Of a stretch of DNA of 64,000 bases, positions 1-9,683 are shown piece after piece. Below the pieces are notes generated by a model. That model was not told the DNA's origin. It saw only the letters and a program-made list of their open reading frames with translations, and searched no databases. Origin of the DNA: Litoditis marina (lineage: Eukaryota; Nematoda; Chromadorea; Rhabditida; Rhabditidae); assembly GCA_964036275.1 (NCBI GenBank), contig OZ038436.1, positions 1,946,214 to 2,010,213 of the forward strand. The letters are read 5' to 3'. The translations under genes and the position numbers were made by a program. Position 1 is the stretch's first letter; each line of letters opens with the position of its first letter.

Positions 1-330
1 CACACTGATTCAGAGAAATTCATAGCTTCTTAACCATCGAAAAAATTCCGTTTATATTAGAAATGTACTCAAACAAACGACCTTGTGTTCCCAAATTCGA
101 GCAAATCAAGAATGTTCTCTCTGTGTTTCACTGTCTACAACGAAATCTTGAACACAGACGCTCGGATGACTTCATTTTCCAGCTGAGCGTGATGCCGAAT
201 CAATTGAAGAAATGGAACGGAACAGAAGGTTCTTGCCCTGAGGGCTTCATCAAGCACATCCAGTCTTTCAGATTTCAACCTGAGTTTCCTTCAGCATAGG
301 CTATATAGTGAGTGCCAAATTTGTACATTT

Positions 331-501
331 CTGTCTCTCGCCGGAATCGAACCTGCGAGCAAAAGATTCGTAACGAGGCGCTAACCGCTTCGCAATTAGA
401 GCACATAACCGGCAAGCTTTGGAATCGAAGAAAAGTGTGCGTACACAGCTGAATGTGAGATATACAGTACCCTCCCACATTTCCGTTGGCGACGACTATA
501 T
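331..501 (-). repeat. tRNA-derived SINE-like repeat, copy 1
   Basis: On the minus strand this starts with a tRNA-like head carrying a near-consensus pol III B box (GGTTCGATTCC) and an A-box-like stretch (TTGCGAAGCGG). A non-tRNA tail of about 90 bp follows. The whole unit, head and tail, recurs at 27971-28140 with moderate divergence, which is why I call it a dispersed SINE-like family and not a lone tRNA pseudogene. The cloverleaf is imperfect, so a functional tRNA is unlikely. Neither a target-site duplication nor an A-rich tail was identified. Confidence 0.5.
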
Positions 502-1059
502 CTTTGCATGATTCTTGCTGAGGTAGAAAGTAATACGAAAAGTCTCTCAAATTACCATGTGTTGGCTCTATCCCGCTGTAATTGTAGTATGATTTCGCAT
601 TTTGTCGAAACTTGTAATTTATGTCTTGTATCGAGTTCAAACTACAAATCAGTCATGGTGCTCTTCTATAGTAGATAAGTGCCAAGATGTAAGGAATGGA
701 CCTACGTACAAAAGAGTTGAATCTGATGGGTGGTAAGTCCTGTGGCCGTAATCATTGTGCTTAAACAGCAGGAAAACTGGTTGAGCGAATCTTCAGTAGA
801 ATTTTATCATCAGACTATTTAACTTCTCGGCAGTTTTTGCTCAAATGTCAAAATGTTATGCCTAACTTGATTAAAAATGTTGTCAACTAGAGAAAATAGA
901 TATACCTTCTGAAAATATCTAATTCCGAACAAGCTATTTGAGCCTTAGTGAGTACGACCACTGCTCAGAAAAATCCCTGTGCAGACAGAGTACTCCCGGA
1001 AACCCCGCGCTCATAGTCTGTTCCACTCGTTTGTGTTCCTCTACAGTATGACAATTGAA
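502..1059. other. Unassigned AT-rich DNA
   Basis: No gene, RNA or repeat relationship was recognised here. Short ORFs at 63-299 (plus) and 275-640 (minus) lie to the left, overlap each other and the SINE-like repeat, and show no recognisable domain. Confidence 0.4.
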
Positions 1060-2254
1060 CTTCCGGACGGATTTGTGACAAGTAAACCTTTCGGGTAAAC
1101 TCTAGGCTATAATATATTGTTCTCTACTCGTACTAATCTGCAAGAAAATGTTTTCCAGAACGTATTTTTAATTATAAAATACGGAAACAACTTTTTAAAT
1201 GTTTTGCTGCGTACTGTATTGGTGCAACGAGTGAAACAACGTATGAATTTTGTGTTATTACGATGAATTTAAAATCTCTGAATCTCCTGATGAATTAAAA
1301 TGTCAGTTGGAAAAATGGTTTGTATCTGAAAGTGTGTTTCACTTGACCCCACGAACATATCCTAAACAATAATCCTTCTGACAACCTTTTGTAAAGTAAA
1401 GAACCTGTTTATCCCTCTTGCCTTGTTTTGATAGTAGTTTGTAATTGTATAAACGTAAATCATCTACTTTAGACTTGCAACCTGAATGTAACAGACAGCC
1501 TCTTGGAGGATAGCCGTTGTCTCCCTACAAGACTCTTTTCCTCCAACTCCCAGCGCCCTTTTGACGCCAACAACACCTTCACACAACACTCAGTGATACG
1601 GGAGAAAAATAAAGCTCCTTTTGTATTCTATTGTATTACATAGTTTCTCGCTTGAATGGCCATTTTTCCAGCATTCAGACTTTTTATTCAGGAGTTTCAG
1701 CGACATTTTGTTCACAGTTAAAGTGGATTGTTTAAAATTCCAACGACCAAGAAAAGTTTCGCTCGGTGGCGTCACGAAAAATACTAATTCTAATCGGGCT
1801 GAGTGTTTCATTGTCTCTATGTAATGACGAGTCAGATCTGATATTCGGAGTGCATTTTTGCAGATTCAGTAAGATGTATTTCTTGAACGAAATGTGCTCC
1901 AAAGGGAAGTTGTTGTATCCCACTGAATGGTCCGTTTTTCATCAATTTTGAGATTCAATTGTATGCAGAACCTTACAGACACACAAAACCAACCAATCCA
2001 TCTAGTTTCAAATTATGTATCTTATCTGTTTTCTCGGAATTGTCGCTCAAGTTGCGTACGAAACGGTAACCTTGTTGTTTTGTATACTAACACCTACTCA
2101 CAAAAAAGAGAAGAAAATCACCGTGGGACGAGAAAAGTAATAAAATGTATAATAATGGGGAAAATAGGAATTCAAACAGCTCCTTACGTTGAATTAATGA
2201 GCTTCTTCTTGGTTACACTATTGACTGGTACTTTGGTTTCAAAAATTCATTCAA
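1060..2254 (+). repeat. Block G, copy 1, left part
   Basis: This is a diverged copy of a block found again at 17820-18960, 37905-39060 and 46165-47370. Shared landmarks run in order: 'ttgtgacaagtaaa', an acceptor-like 'tgttttccag', 'tgaaacaacgtatgaatttt', 'gttgtatcccactgaatgg' and 'gttgcgtacgaaacggtaacc'. A frame after the acceptor-like site is similar in all four copies but is broken by different stops, so it is probably a decayed exon or chance. The block is interrupted by the LINE and resumes near 6179. The closest intact comparison is 46165-47370. Confidence 0.7.
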
Positions 2255-2270
2255 CTCAATTCATTCAAAT

Positions 2271-2370
2271 TCGCGATCGTTTCTCATTCGCGATCGTTTC
2301 TCATTCGCGATCGTTTCTCATTCGCGATCGTTTCATTCGCGATCGTTTCTCATTCGCGATCGTTTCTCGC
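2271..2370 (+). repeat. 17-bp tandem repeat at LINE 5' end
   Basis: There are six head-to-tail units of TCGCGATCGTTTCTCAT. Units lie at 2271-2287, 2288-2304, 2305-2321, 2322-2336 (two bases shorter), 2337-2353 and 2354-2370 (last two bases differ). Each contains the palindrome TCGCGA/CGATCG. The array ends 34 bp before the ORF1 start, the position of the internal promoter in LINEs. A monomer-type promoter is therefore plausible by analogy with the tandem monomers of some L1 elements. That role is inferred. Confidence 0.85.
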
Positions 2371-2404
2371 GCCGAGTGGCAGCAACAACATTCCGCTCTT
2401 TAAG

Positions 2405-3127
2405 ATGACTAAGCGCTCGAACCCCAACTCACCAACGTCGGTAAAAGCTACTGTTACTGAGGAATTTCTTACAAAAATGCAAGAAAACTACACCACTCTT
2501 GCTCAGGATATCAAATCTATCAAACACGACCTGTCCCTCGCCAATTCTGCTCAAGTCCTCGGAACTCCCAAATGGTTTTTCGATAAGATGTCGACTAATC
2601 TGCAAGGAGCTTCCAGAAGTGACCCGTCTATTCCCACCCTAGCGTACTCCAGTTTCCTCGTACGTGAAGCGGCGAAGGCTACGGAGAAGAGCTTCAATGC
2701 GGTCATCGAAAAGTTCCCAGATTCTGTGGTTCGCAACAACGACACTCACGAGGTTTTACCTTCGGACGGAACATTCATCAACGCTATCTGTGAGAAAGGT
2801 GGTCTAGCAAAACCTACCTCGTTCTGGCGCCAACCATCCAAGAATCCGAAAAACCCCCGCGTCATAAAAGTTCATTTCGATTCCACCAAAGATCGGAATA
2901 ACTTTATATTCAACTTCCGCAAGAACCTTCCTGCTCTTCCTGATCAACCTCGTCTTCCAACATGCCGTCGTGACATGACCGTACCAGAACTCAACCTGTT
3001 GTATTCCCTGCGCAAAGAATGTTACAACGCAAACTGCCAGGTCGGTCAGATGAAGTATTATGTGAAAGATCTGGACATAGCTGAACTCTCAACTCCTCGA
3101 CCACTCAATACACCAAGGAAGGCGTAG
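2405..3127 (+). CDS. LINE ORF1 protein (nucleic-acid-binding chaperone-like)
   Basis: This encodes 240 residues from an ATG to a UAG at 3125-3127. The N-terminal third is polar with a short helix-forming stretch. The middle and C-terminal part (about residues 95-225) has the alternating pattern of an RRM-like fold, with 'RVIKVHFDS', 'FIFNFRK' and a basic 'CRRDMT' segment followed by a leucine-rich helix, as in ORF1 proteins of animal CR1/Jockey-type LINEs. No CCHC zinc knuckle is visible. Expected role: coating LINE RNA in a cytoplasmic RNP. Its stop codon is in the same frame as ORF2. The RRM-like assignment is by eye. Confidence 0.75.
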   Translation: MTKRSNPNSPTSVKATVTEEFLTKMQENYTTLAQDIKSIKHDLSLANSAQVLGTPKWFFDKMSTNLQGASRSDPSIPTLAYSSFLVREAAKATEKSFNAVIEKFPDSVVRNNDTHEVLPSDGTFINAICEKGGLAKPTSFWRQPSKNPKNPRVIKVHFDSTKDRNNFIFNFRKNLPALPDQPRLPTCRRDMTVPELNLLYSLRKECYNANCQVGQMKYYVKDLDIAELSTPRPLNTPRKA

Positions 3128-6022
3128 GTTTTGCATGGGGAGCTACCCACCTTCTCTTCTAATCCTATCTCTAGTCTTAAACTTTCTCTTAATTGTTTTC
3201 TCACCAATATTAGATCAATTGCATGTGAAAGTCGTGTGAAACTTGTAACTGAACACTGTAATAGTTTGAATTTTGATTTGGTTTTTCTAACTGAGACATT
3301 CCTACAGTATTCAAAAATGCCAAACTCTTTGACCAATTCTGAAAAATACAATTGCCTACGTTTTGACCGAATTGTTAACCAGAACAAACGTTGCGGTGGT
3401 GGCGTTCTGCTGTTCTATAGGCCCCATTTGAAAATAATTGAAAAGGATATTTCCATGCACACTCATTACTCAAAGCATCTCTGTGAAATTCTCTGTTTCG
3501 ACTTATATGCACACTCCGAGCATTTTCGATTTTTTCTAGTTTATCGTCCTCCTGACACCAACACCATTCAAACAAAATTTCTGTGTAGCCACATTGAATC
3601 ATATTTGCTTCATAACGAGAACAATATTGTGCTTGGTGACCTCAACTGTCCTAAAATTAACTGGAAATCGCTGAGTTCTCCATCTGATCTTACTCAACGA
3701 AACTTTCTGAATTTCTGCGTTCAAAATAGCCTGAGACAACTCGTGAACTTTCCCACTCACGTATCTCACAAGGGAACAGCCAATACACTTGACGTAGTTA
3801 TGACTCAACGTGATGATTTGATAGCTCGCTGTGACTCATCTCCCCCTTTACTCAATAGTGACCATTCATCGATAGATTTTTCGCTCCAGCTGTCGCATGA
3901 CGGAATGACGTATCATAACAATACACATCAGATTGCGAAAAGACTCGATTTCTCCAAGACAAATTTCGAAAGAGTGAATCAATTCATAGGGAGTTTTAAT
4001 TGGCATAGACAGTTCAGTCATTTCTCCACGCTACAGCAGAAGTATGATCATTTCTGTAAAATCACCGAAGAAATTGTTCGGGATAATACCCCATACTTTT
4101 CTAGAAGGCCAAAGGCCAATTTCCCACCTTATATTCGCAAATTGTTAGCTGAGAAACGTGATGCCTACAAAACATGGCACACCTCCGAGCAGAGCAAACA
4201 ACGGTATAGGACATTAGTGAAACTACTGCGTAAAAAGCTAACTGCGTTCAGAATGAAAAATGAGAAAAAAGTTCTGGAGTCCGGTAACAAAAAACAGTTT
4301 TTCCAGCATCTTCGTAGGTACATCAAACCCAGAGAAGATATTCCTCCTCTACGCTCACAAAACGGCAAAATAGCTTTCTCCGACCCGGAGAAATCAAACC
4401 TTTTTGCCGAGCATTTTTCCTCTGTTTACGAATTAGATGCTGACACGGTCGTTGACTTTGATAAGTTTGAACTGCCCAAGATGAACACTCGGAAATTCGA
4501 GATGTCTTTTGAACCGCACATGGTATACAAATACCTCATAGAACAGCCATCAAAAACTACATTCTCCGCCGATTTTCTCAACCAACTACTCTTGAAAAAA
4601 TGCGCTCTTTCATTAGCCCATCCACTTTCACTTCTGTTCCAAGAATCATATGACACAGCGTTCTTACCAAAACAATGGAAAACTTCTTTCATAACACCCG
4701 TTTACAAGAAGGGATTGAAATGTTCGCCCGACAATTACAGACCTATCCTCATCACGTCAGCAGTATGCAGAGTTATGGAAAAAATGATAGCCTACCACAT
4801 CAGAACCAAATTCAGCGATCGATTTTCAAAAAACCAATTCGGATTTATTGAGAAAAGGTCATGCAACCTAGCGCTTCTGAGTTCTATTGATTCATGGAAA
4901 AAGAAAATTCATACAAATAAGTCTATAGATGTTGTATACTTCGATTTTAGAAAAGCTTTTGATAAAGTCTCTCATGCAAAACTACTATACAAACTGGAAT
5001 CATTCGGTCTGGATTGTCAAATGATTCGGTGGTTCAAAACTTTTCTGACTAATCGAAAATCTTTCGTGAGAACAAACAATGCATTATCTGAACGATCGTT
5101 TGATGTTACCTCAGGAGTACTTCAAGGAACTGTTACAGGTCCTCTTTTATTTCTCATTTTCATCAATGACCTATCATTACTTCTCAATAGTCACCAAGTA
5201 CAGCATTGTTTTTTCGCTGATGATCTTAAAATTTATGATTCCAATCCAGAAGTTGTACAAGATACAATTGATTTAGTCTATGAGTGGTCTGTGCACTGGC
5301 GCCTTCCTTTGGCGCAGAATAAAATCAATGTTCTTCATCTCGGTGCAAAAAACACCAGAGAGAAATATTACATCAATGGAAATTTCATTGAACCAAGAGA
5401 GGTCATAAGAGATCTTGGAGTAATGATTGACGAAAAATTAAATTTTGAGTGTCACATAAATCAGCAGATTGCCAAAGCTTCAGCGATTTCAGCAAAAATA
5501 CTTCGGTCATTTTCGTTCGGTACTCCGGAAGAGTATATGGCATTATTCAATACTTATGTTTCACCGGTACTTCTATATTGTAGCGAAATATACTGTCCTT
5601 CTCTTAATTCACACTCATGTCTTGTTTTAGAAGGACCATTAAGGAGATTCACGGCTACCGCTTTTCAGAAATGTAGAGTCTCTTATGAGTCTTACACGGA
5701 TAGATTGAGCATTTTGAACGAACGACCATTCTATTTCAGACGTGCTAAATTTGACTTGTTACAGGCTTACAAAATAAGGACGGGCCTATCCCAGCTTCCC
5801 ATCGTTCCATGGAAAAACAGTAACCTTCCGAGGGATAGGCATCGTCTCATTTTATACGATAAAATCAGTGATACCAATTGGTTCTTTCCGAGAGTGTTAA
5901 AAATGTGGAATTCAATAAGTAAGGATATTGGACAATTGAAAAATGTTGAGCAATTTAAGACGTATTTGGATGTTATTGATATTGCCGTCCTATTCCAACA
6001 TGTTCCATTTTCATTACAATAG
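3128..6022 (+). CDS. LINE ORF2: APE-type endonuclease and reverse transcriptase
   Basis: The frame opens directly after the ORF1 UAG and runs about 964 codons without a stop. N-terminal EEP endonuclease signs: 'TNIRS' near residue 26, 'LTETFL' near 54, 'YRPPDTNT', 'VLGDLNCP' and 'NSDHSSIDF' near 255. Reverse-transcriptase signs: 'PVYKKG', 'DNYRPI', 'YFDFRKAFDKVSH', 'GVLQGTVTGPLLF' and the catalytic 'FADD' near residue 695. The C-terminal 'DLGVMID' segment is typical of the CR1/Jockey clade. The first in-frame ATG is near residue 63, inside the endonuclease, so a normal AUG start would remove conserved endonuclease sequence. Start by UAG readthrough, reinitiation or a non-AUG codon is inferred. 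Confidence 0.93.
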   Translation, partial: VLHGELPTFSSNPISSLKLSLNCFLTNIRSIACESRVKLVTEHCNSLNFDLVFLTETFLQYSKMPNSLTNSEKYNCLRFDRIVNQNKRCGGGVLLFYRPHLKIIEKDISMHTHYSKHLCEILCFDLYAHSEHFRFFLVYRPPDTNTIQTKFLCSHIESYLLHNENNIVLGDLNCPKINWKSLSSPSDLTQRNFLNFCVQNSLRQLVNFPTHVSHKGTANTLDVVMTQRDDLIARCDSSPPLLNSDHSSIDFSLQLSHDGMTYHNNTHQIAKRLDFSKTNFERVNQFIGSFNWHRQFSHFSTLQQKYDHFCKITEEIVRDNTPYFSRRPKANFPPYIRKLLAEKRDAYKTWHTSEQSKQRYRTLVKLLRKKLTAFRMKNEKKVLESGNKKQFFQHLRRYIKPREDIPPLRSQNGKIAFSDPEKSNLFAEHFSSVYELDADTVVDFDKFELPKMNTRKFEMSFEPHMVYKYLIEQPSKTTFSADFLNQLLLKKCALSLAHPLSLLFQESYDTAFLPKQWKTSFITPVYKKGLKCSPDNYRPILITSAVCRVMEKMIAYHIRTKFSDRFSKNQFGFIEKRSCNLALLSSIDSWKKKIHTNKSIDVVYFDFRKAFDKVSHAKLLYKLESFGLDCQMIRWFKTFLTNRKSFVRTNNALSERSFDVTSGVLQGTVTGPLLFLIFINDLSLLLNSHQVQHCFFADDLKIYDSNPEVVQDTIDLVYEWSVHWRLPLAQNKINVLHLGAKNTREKYYINGNFIEPREVIRDLGVMIDEKLNFECHINQQIAKASAISAKILRSFSFGTPEEYMALFNTYVSPVLLYCSEIYCPSLNSHSCLVLEGPLRRFTATAFQKCRVSYESYTDRLSILNERPFYFRRAKFDLLQAYKIRTGLSQLPIVPWKNSNLPRDRHRLILYDKISDTNWFFPRVLKMWNSISKDIGQLKNVEQFKTYLDVIDIAVLFQHVPFSLQ

Positions 6023-6178
6023 TTTAGATGCGAGTCAACTGAAATGCTAAAAAGCTCCCCATGACCTGAAGATGGAAGAGTTATGCTTTCATCCCTTTGG
6101 GGTTTTCAGTTTATTCCTATTTCACGGAAGATTATTATTATGTGCTATTACTTGGTGGAATAAATATTATTATTTAAA

Positions 6179-6545
6179 CTCTTCGTTCAAACTAGAAAAC
6201 ATACTTTGTCGCATAGGTGTTAAAAACTACTATACAGTAATGGCTAAGAATTGACCCATATACGTGAACCCCAAAGGTAGCGCGACACCCAAATTTGATG
6301 TTGGTAGGTTTGGTTTGGTTTTCAGTTTACAAAACTTTACAAAACTGGTTAGGAGAGTTACGTTACAAAACTTTTTCACAAAACTGGTGGGGAGTATTAC
6401 TCGAATATACTTTATTATGAGAAATGTTTCAGATATGAGATACAAAATAAAATAAAACACAATAACCTTCCTCGGTCCATCAGCTTATCGTATTTCAAGT
6501 TTCAAAATGAAGGTAAAAACTCGAAATAAAATACATATTAGTCAA
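6179..6545 (+). repeat. Block G, copy 1, right part
   Basis: The interrupted block resumes here. 'actactatacagtaatggctaa' and 'aaattgaccca'-type sequence matches 18722-18960, 38795-39060 and 47105-47370, ending around 'gaaggtaaaaactcgaaataaa'. The ORFs on both strands are short and not shared between copies. Confidence 0.7.
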
Positions 6546-7590
6546 ACAGAGTCAAACCGTCATATATCGATGTTGCTTGATCTCGTACTCGTTTAGTATA
6601 GGCGGTGCAACGTTGAGCTGTAGCAATTCCACTCACTTAGTTTAAGACCACGCAACCAAAGTGGGGGGGCGATACTTCAGTTTTCCCTTCGACCTAAACG
6701 CCGCCGCATTTTTTGTACTTTGCAAACGTTAACTCACTTCATTTCATGCTCTAACTTTGTGCTTACACAGTTGACATAAATGTTCAATCAGCTCTATTTT
6801 GAGATTCGAATAGAATAGAAGCCGATCGATATTGTTTCTTCATATTGACTTTGTTTTTACAATGTTTCTCCGTGATGAATCAATGAATTTAGTTTCTGTA
6901 TTGTACACATATTTCTGTAAAATACATATCATAATCACCATTTTTTGTGAAAAAGCACAGCCTTCCATGCCACGTGGAAAGAATATTTTTCTGTCCCTTT
7001 CGATGTGAATACTCGATTGATTCTGCGGGGTTGAAAATTTTTGAGCGGTCGCTGTCTTAATATATCCAATACGTGGCTCGCTGTCGAGAGCTTCGTGGCA
7101 AGATCTGTAAAGAACAAACTTTCGAATTACGTGGTAGTATAATAATGAAACAACAAATCAGAACTTCACATAACTAAGCTGCTTCGAAGAATATACAACA
7201 TGATCGTATGGTTACAATCTCTCATTCAGAAAGAGTATCTGAAAATCTGAAACATGGTTTCTACGAGTTTGGCATTATCATCGGAAATATCCTGAGCACA
7301 CCTTTAGTGTATACTGAAAACCCAGAAGCAATTTCTTGCCGCAGATTTTGCGGCGTTTCAAATATGTTCAAGCGGTCGCTGATTGGAATTCATTAGGACG
7401 TGGCTCGCCGTCATAAAATTGACGAGTTCTGTGAAAACACCGTTCGGGAGGAATTATGGTAGCATAACAGGTCAAACCAACTGACAATTCAGAGCTCTAT
7501 TGATATTCACTATACCGTCGGCCTCTACAGTAACCCATCAGACTCGGTATTTTTCTACAGTGACCGATGAGTCATCAAATTTACCATGAG
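6546..7590. other. Unassigned region with a diverged internal duplication
   Basis: No gene was recognised. Two stretches resemble each other: 7020-7110 ('gagcggtcgctg', 'acgtggctcgctgtc') and 7365-7435 ('aagcggtcgctg', 'acgtggctcgccgtc'). This suggests an old local duplication. A core-promoter-like 'tagtataggcggtgcaac' at 6595 resembles 'tatataggcggcgcaac' at 62062. Confidence 0.35.
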
Positions 7591-7929
7591 TCATTTTTCT
7601 ACATAACCATTTGTTTGAACGGAGAAAAACATGTGCTCCACAAGTTTATTTATGAAAAGATACATAAATGTTATTTTGTTTATCATTGAAAATCGAAGTC
7701 CTCCAATAGAGTGAATAGGTTCTACAGTTTCCTTAACAGGTCTACCTCCTGTTTTCTCCTTGTTTTCAGTGGTTTCAGACGTGTTGTGACTGACTGACTT
7801 TTTGTGCCGGCGCAAACCATCGGGGTTTTGGAACGTTTTATTACACTTGGAGCAGGTGAAACTTTTGCCAGGCTCTTCCTTCACTGAAGCTTGTGGTTTC
7901 GGAGAAACAGAAGATACTTCACTGGACAT
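7591..7929 (-). CDS. Small single C2H2 zinc-finger protein, next to adenain-like gene
   Basis: This encodes 112 residues if translation starts at the ATG at 7929-7927. The open frame extends 13 codons further upstream, but with no ATG. One zinc finger is visible with Cys26, Cys29, His42 and His48 (C-x2-C-x12-H-x5-H) and the usual linker-like 'KSFTCSKCNKTF' start. It is preceded by a Ser/Pro/Lys-rich tail and followed by an acidic 'TSETTENKEKTGG' stretch. The start codon overlaps the last codons of the upstream protease gene by 11 nt on the same strand. Such tight packing is common in Polinton/Maverick or viral DNA and unusual for a host gene pair. Likely a nucleic-acid-binding accessory protein of the element (inference). 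Confidence 0.6.
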   Translation of the reverse strand: MSSEVSSVSPKPQASVKEEPGKSFTCSKCNKTFQNPDGLRRHKKSVSHNTSETTENKEKTGGRPVKETVEPIHSIGGLRFSMINKITFMYLFINKLVEHMFFSVQTNGYVEK

Positions 7930-8458
7930 GTTTGCTGAGCGACTGATGAAAGTCAGAATCTCGCTCACTATTTATAGTGCCAGCCGCGCACTTTTTCATA
8001 TGTTCAATAAACCATCTTTTCACCATATTATCGTTTTTACCCAGATTTGTGCGGGAGAATAGGTTACGTATTTTGCTCAATGGCCAACCCAGCGACACAT
8101 GAATGAGAAAGAATACACAGTACTGACCGCACAAATCAGACCACAACGGTTGAATCATGTATTCTACCACATGTTTCACCGCTAGGCATTGTTTTTCAAT
8201 GTGTTTCAGAATTTGAATTGGAACGATTGTTCCAGAGGTATCAAAGTAATATGCATAACCGTTTCTATTGATATAGCACGCAACCCAGTGATCCCCAGAA
8301 CTCGAGCTGTCAGCAGTGTTCCAAACTACAGTAACAGGTCTATAGTTTACAAGTGGAGGGGAAACATCAGAGGGGAATGTACCAAGAAATGATTTTCGTG
8401 TGAGATCACAATGTCTCAGAATAGATATCAGTTCGGTAGTTGACATACGCGAGTCCAT
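7919..8458 (-). CDS. Adenain-like cysteine protease (Polinton/Maverick PRO type)
   Basis: This encodes 179 residues from the ATG at 8458-8456. The frame is open further upstream (to 8545), but that part codes for a hydrophobic leader-like stretch and is less likely. The triad is legible: His57 in 'GDHWVACYI', Asp73 in 'YYFDTSG' and Cys110 in 'DLCGQYC'. Gln103 sits seven residues before the cysteine, matching the oxyanion glutamine spacing of the adenovirus protease. Length and order fit peptidase C5-type proteases that Polinton/Maverick elements use to mature capsid proteins. No polymerase, integrase or capsid gene was found nearby, so this is a fragment of such an element. A Ulp1-like host protease is the alternative, but the protein is short for that. 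Confidence 0.75.
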   Translation of the reverse strand: MDSRMSTTELISILRHCDLTRKSFLGTFPSDVSPPLVNYRPVTVVWNTADSSSSGDHWVACYINRNGYAYYFDTSGTIVPIQILKHIEKQCLAVKHVVEYMIQPLWSDLCGQYCVFFLIHVSLGWPLSKIRNLFSRTNLGKNDNMVKRWFIEHMKKCAAGTINSERDSDFHQSLSKHVQ

Positions 8459-8697
8459 TTTTAGTTTATGTGTATGTGCAATGAATGGTAAGAGCAAAAA
8501 AACGAAGTTTATATGCAGAAGAAATGAAACGCAAGTAAATCTCACGGAACTATCAATTTGAACCAGAATCGAAACTAGCTACACGTTTTACCTCTTCGTC
8601 CACAATAGTCTTGATTGTTGGACAAAAACTATAGCATGATGGGTGTCACCAGCTACACCTACAGCCTCTTAAGGACATCATTTCGAAAATAGGTATA

Positions 8698-8784
8698 ATG
8701 AAGTATTCAGTACTTGCGGATGAAAATTGCAGTACTGAAATTGAACTCAACTGGAAAAGATTTAAGAACATAGATAGAAATAAG
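8698..8784 (+). CDS. Candidate first exon (29 codons), related to repeat block H upstream region
   Basis: An ATG-started exon of 29 codons (beginning MKYSVLADEN) ends at AAG followed by a good donor, GTGAGT, phase 0. The surrounding 8625-8785 sequence is a diverged relative of 19520-19690, 39590-39745 and 49250-49400, where the matching ATG also opens a frame ending at a donor-like site. No downstream exon could be assigned because a GGTTACC-type repeat follows at once. It could be a decayed copy. Confidence 0.3.
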
Positions 8785-8794
8785 GTGAGTTCTG

Positions 8795-8900
8795 TATTTA
8801 ACCGGGTTTTTTGGTAACCTAACCGGTTTTTTGGGTAGCCTTTTTCCCGGTTACTTCAATAGGTAACCGGTCGGTAACCGAAAATGGAAAACCAAAAACC
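8795..8900. repeat. GGTTACC-palindrome foldback repeat
   Basis: There is a cluster of 'ggtaacc/ggttacc' words in both orientations (for example 'ttggtaacctaaccggt' and 'aataggtaaccggtcggtaa'), able to fold on itself. Related clusters lie at 35808-35975 and 45938-46162. Probably a degenerate foldback or MITE family. Confidence 0.5.
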
Positions 8901-9519
8901 AGTTACAACAAATTAGTTCACGTCGGATGAAACTTCTGTTATGACAGCACTAGCTCATCTGTTAACCAAAGAATATACCTCGATCCGTTCATTTTTCGCG
9001 TAATATGATGTCCGAGCAATGTTTGTGGCAGTCCAACGTTTCGCGACTTATATATAGTTGGAGTGACAGATGCGAGACTAATTGGCATCAAATTTATCGT
9101 GAAATACAAAATAACCAGGACATTTCATATTTATTCAGATTTCCAGTGTATCAATTCTGATTTGTAGGTGTTCATTCAATTGAAATAATCCTCTAGACGC
9201 GCGCAAAACAATAATGATAATAAACATTAATATTGTTAGTACCAGTAGCAGGATCAGTAGGAGATGAATACAGCTGGGTTGTAATCCTAGAACTCCTAGA
9301 AAAATAAACTATTTTGACTTTACAACGAGCTGAGAGAGAATCAAAACTCAAGAACGCGTTAGGTATTAATACAGAGCGTGCAGCATTCGTGTGGTGAACC
9401 AAATAAAAAACTCGCCTTACATTAATTATATGCGAAAGACTATTTTTATCCGTAGTTTACACCAACCGTCGAGTATTGTCGCCATTGTCCCCATATAGAC
9501 AGCAGAGGGTTTGATTGAT

Positions 9520-9665
9520 CGAGCGATATGCGGGGCGAGCGATCGTTGATTATTTGCCAACAGGCGAGAGAGGGTGTAGATCAATGATACACCGACTGAC
9601 TGGCCCCTCTTCAAACCCCGCCCTTTACAAAATCGATGGTACGGTGTCCACAAAGGTTTGACAAA
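9520..9665 (+). repeat. Diverged copy of the start of the large repeat
   Basis: Shares a run of words with 15410-15545 and 33630-33760: 'gagcgagcgatcgttgat', 'gccctttacaaaatcgat' and 'gtacggtgtccaca'. Divergence is clearly higher than between the copies to the right, so this is an older copy. Confidence 0.5.
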
Positions 9666-9683
9666 TCCTATACCACAGATTAC

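Larger units (their letters stand above)
2255..6178 (+). mobile_element. CR1/L2-like non-LTR retrotransposon (LINE), near full length
   Basis: The order is a tandem-repeat 5' end, ORF1, ORF2 (APE endonuclease plus reverse transcriptase), and a short 3' UTR ending in an ATT-rich tail (aataaatattattattt). Ends were set by comparing block G copy 1 with the uninterrupted copy at 46165-47370. There 'actcattcaacccttcgttc' is continuous, while here the LINE lies between 'attcattcaactc' and 'aaactcttcgttc'. A short duplication (aactc) may be the target-site duplication. Both ORFs are open apart from the UAG between them, so the copy looks young. The domain order and the ATT tail match the CR1/L2/Jockey side of LINEs, as do known nematode CR1-like families. 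The exact family was not determined. Confidence 0.88.

Noticed and set aside
1160..1265. Shared 'FLNVLLRTVLV' frame in block G as a gene
   Set aside because: It follows an acceptor-like site, but the four copies stop at different points and no partner exon was found.
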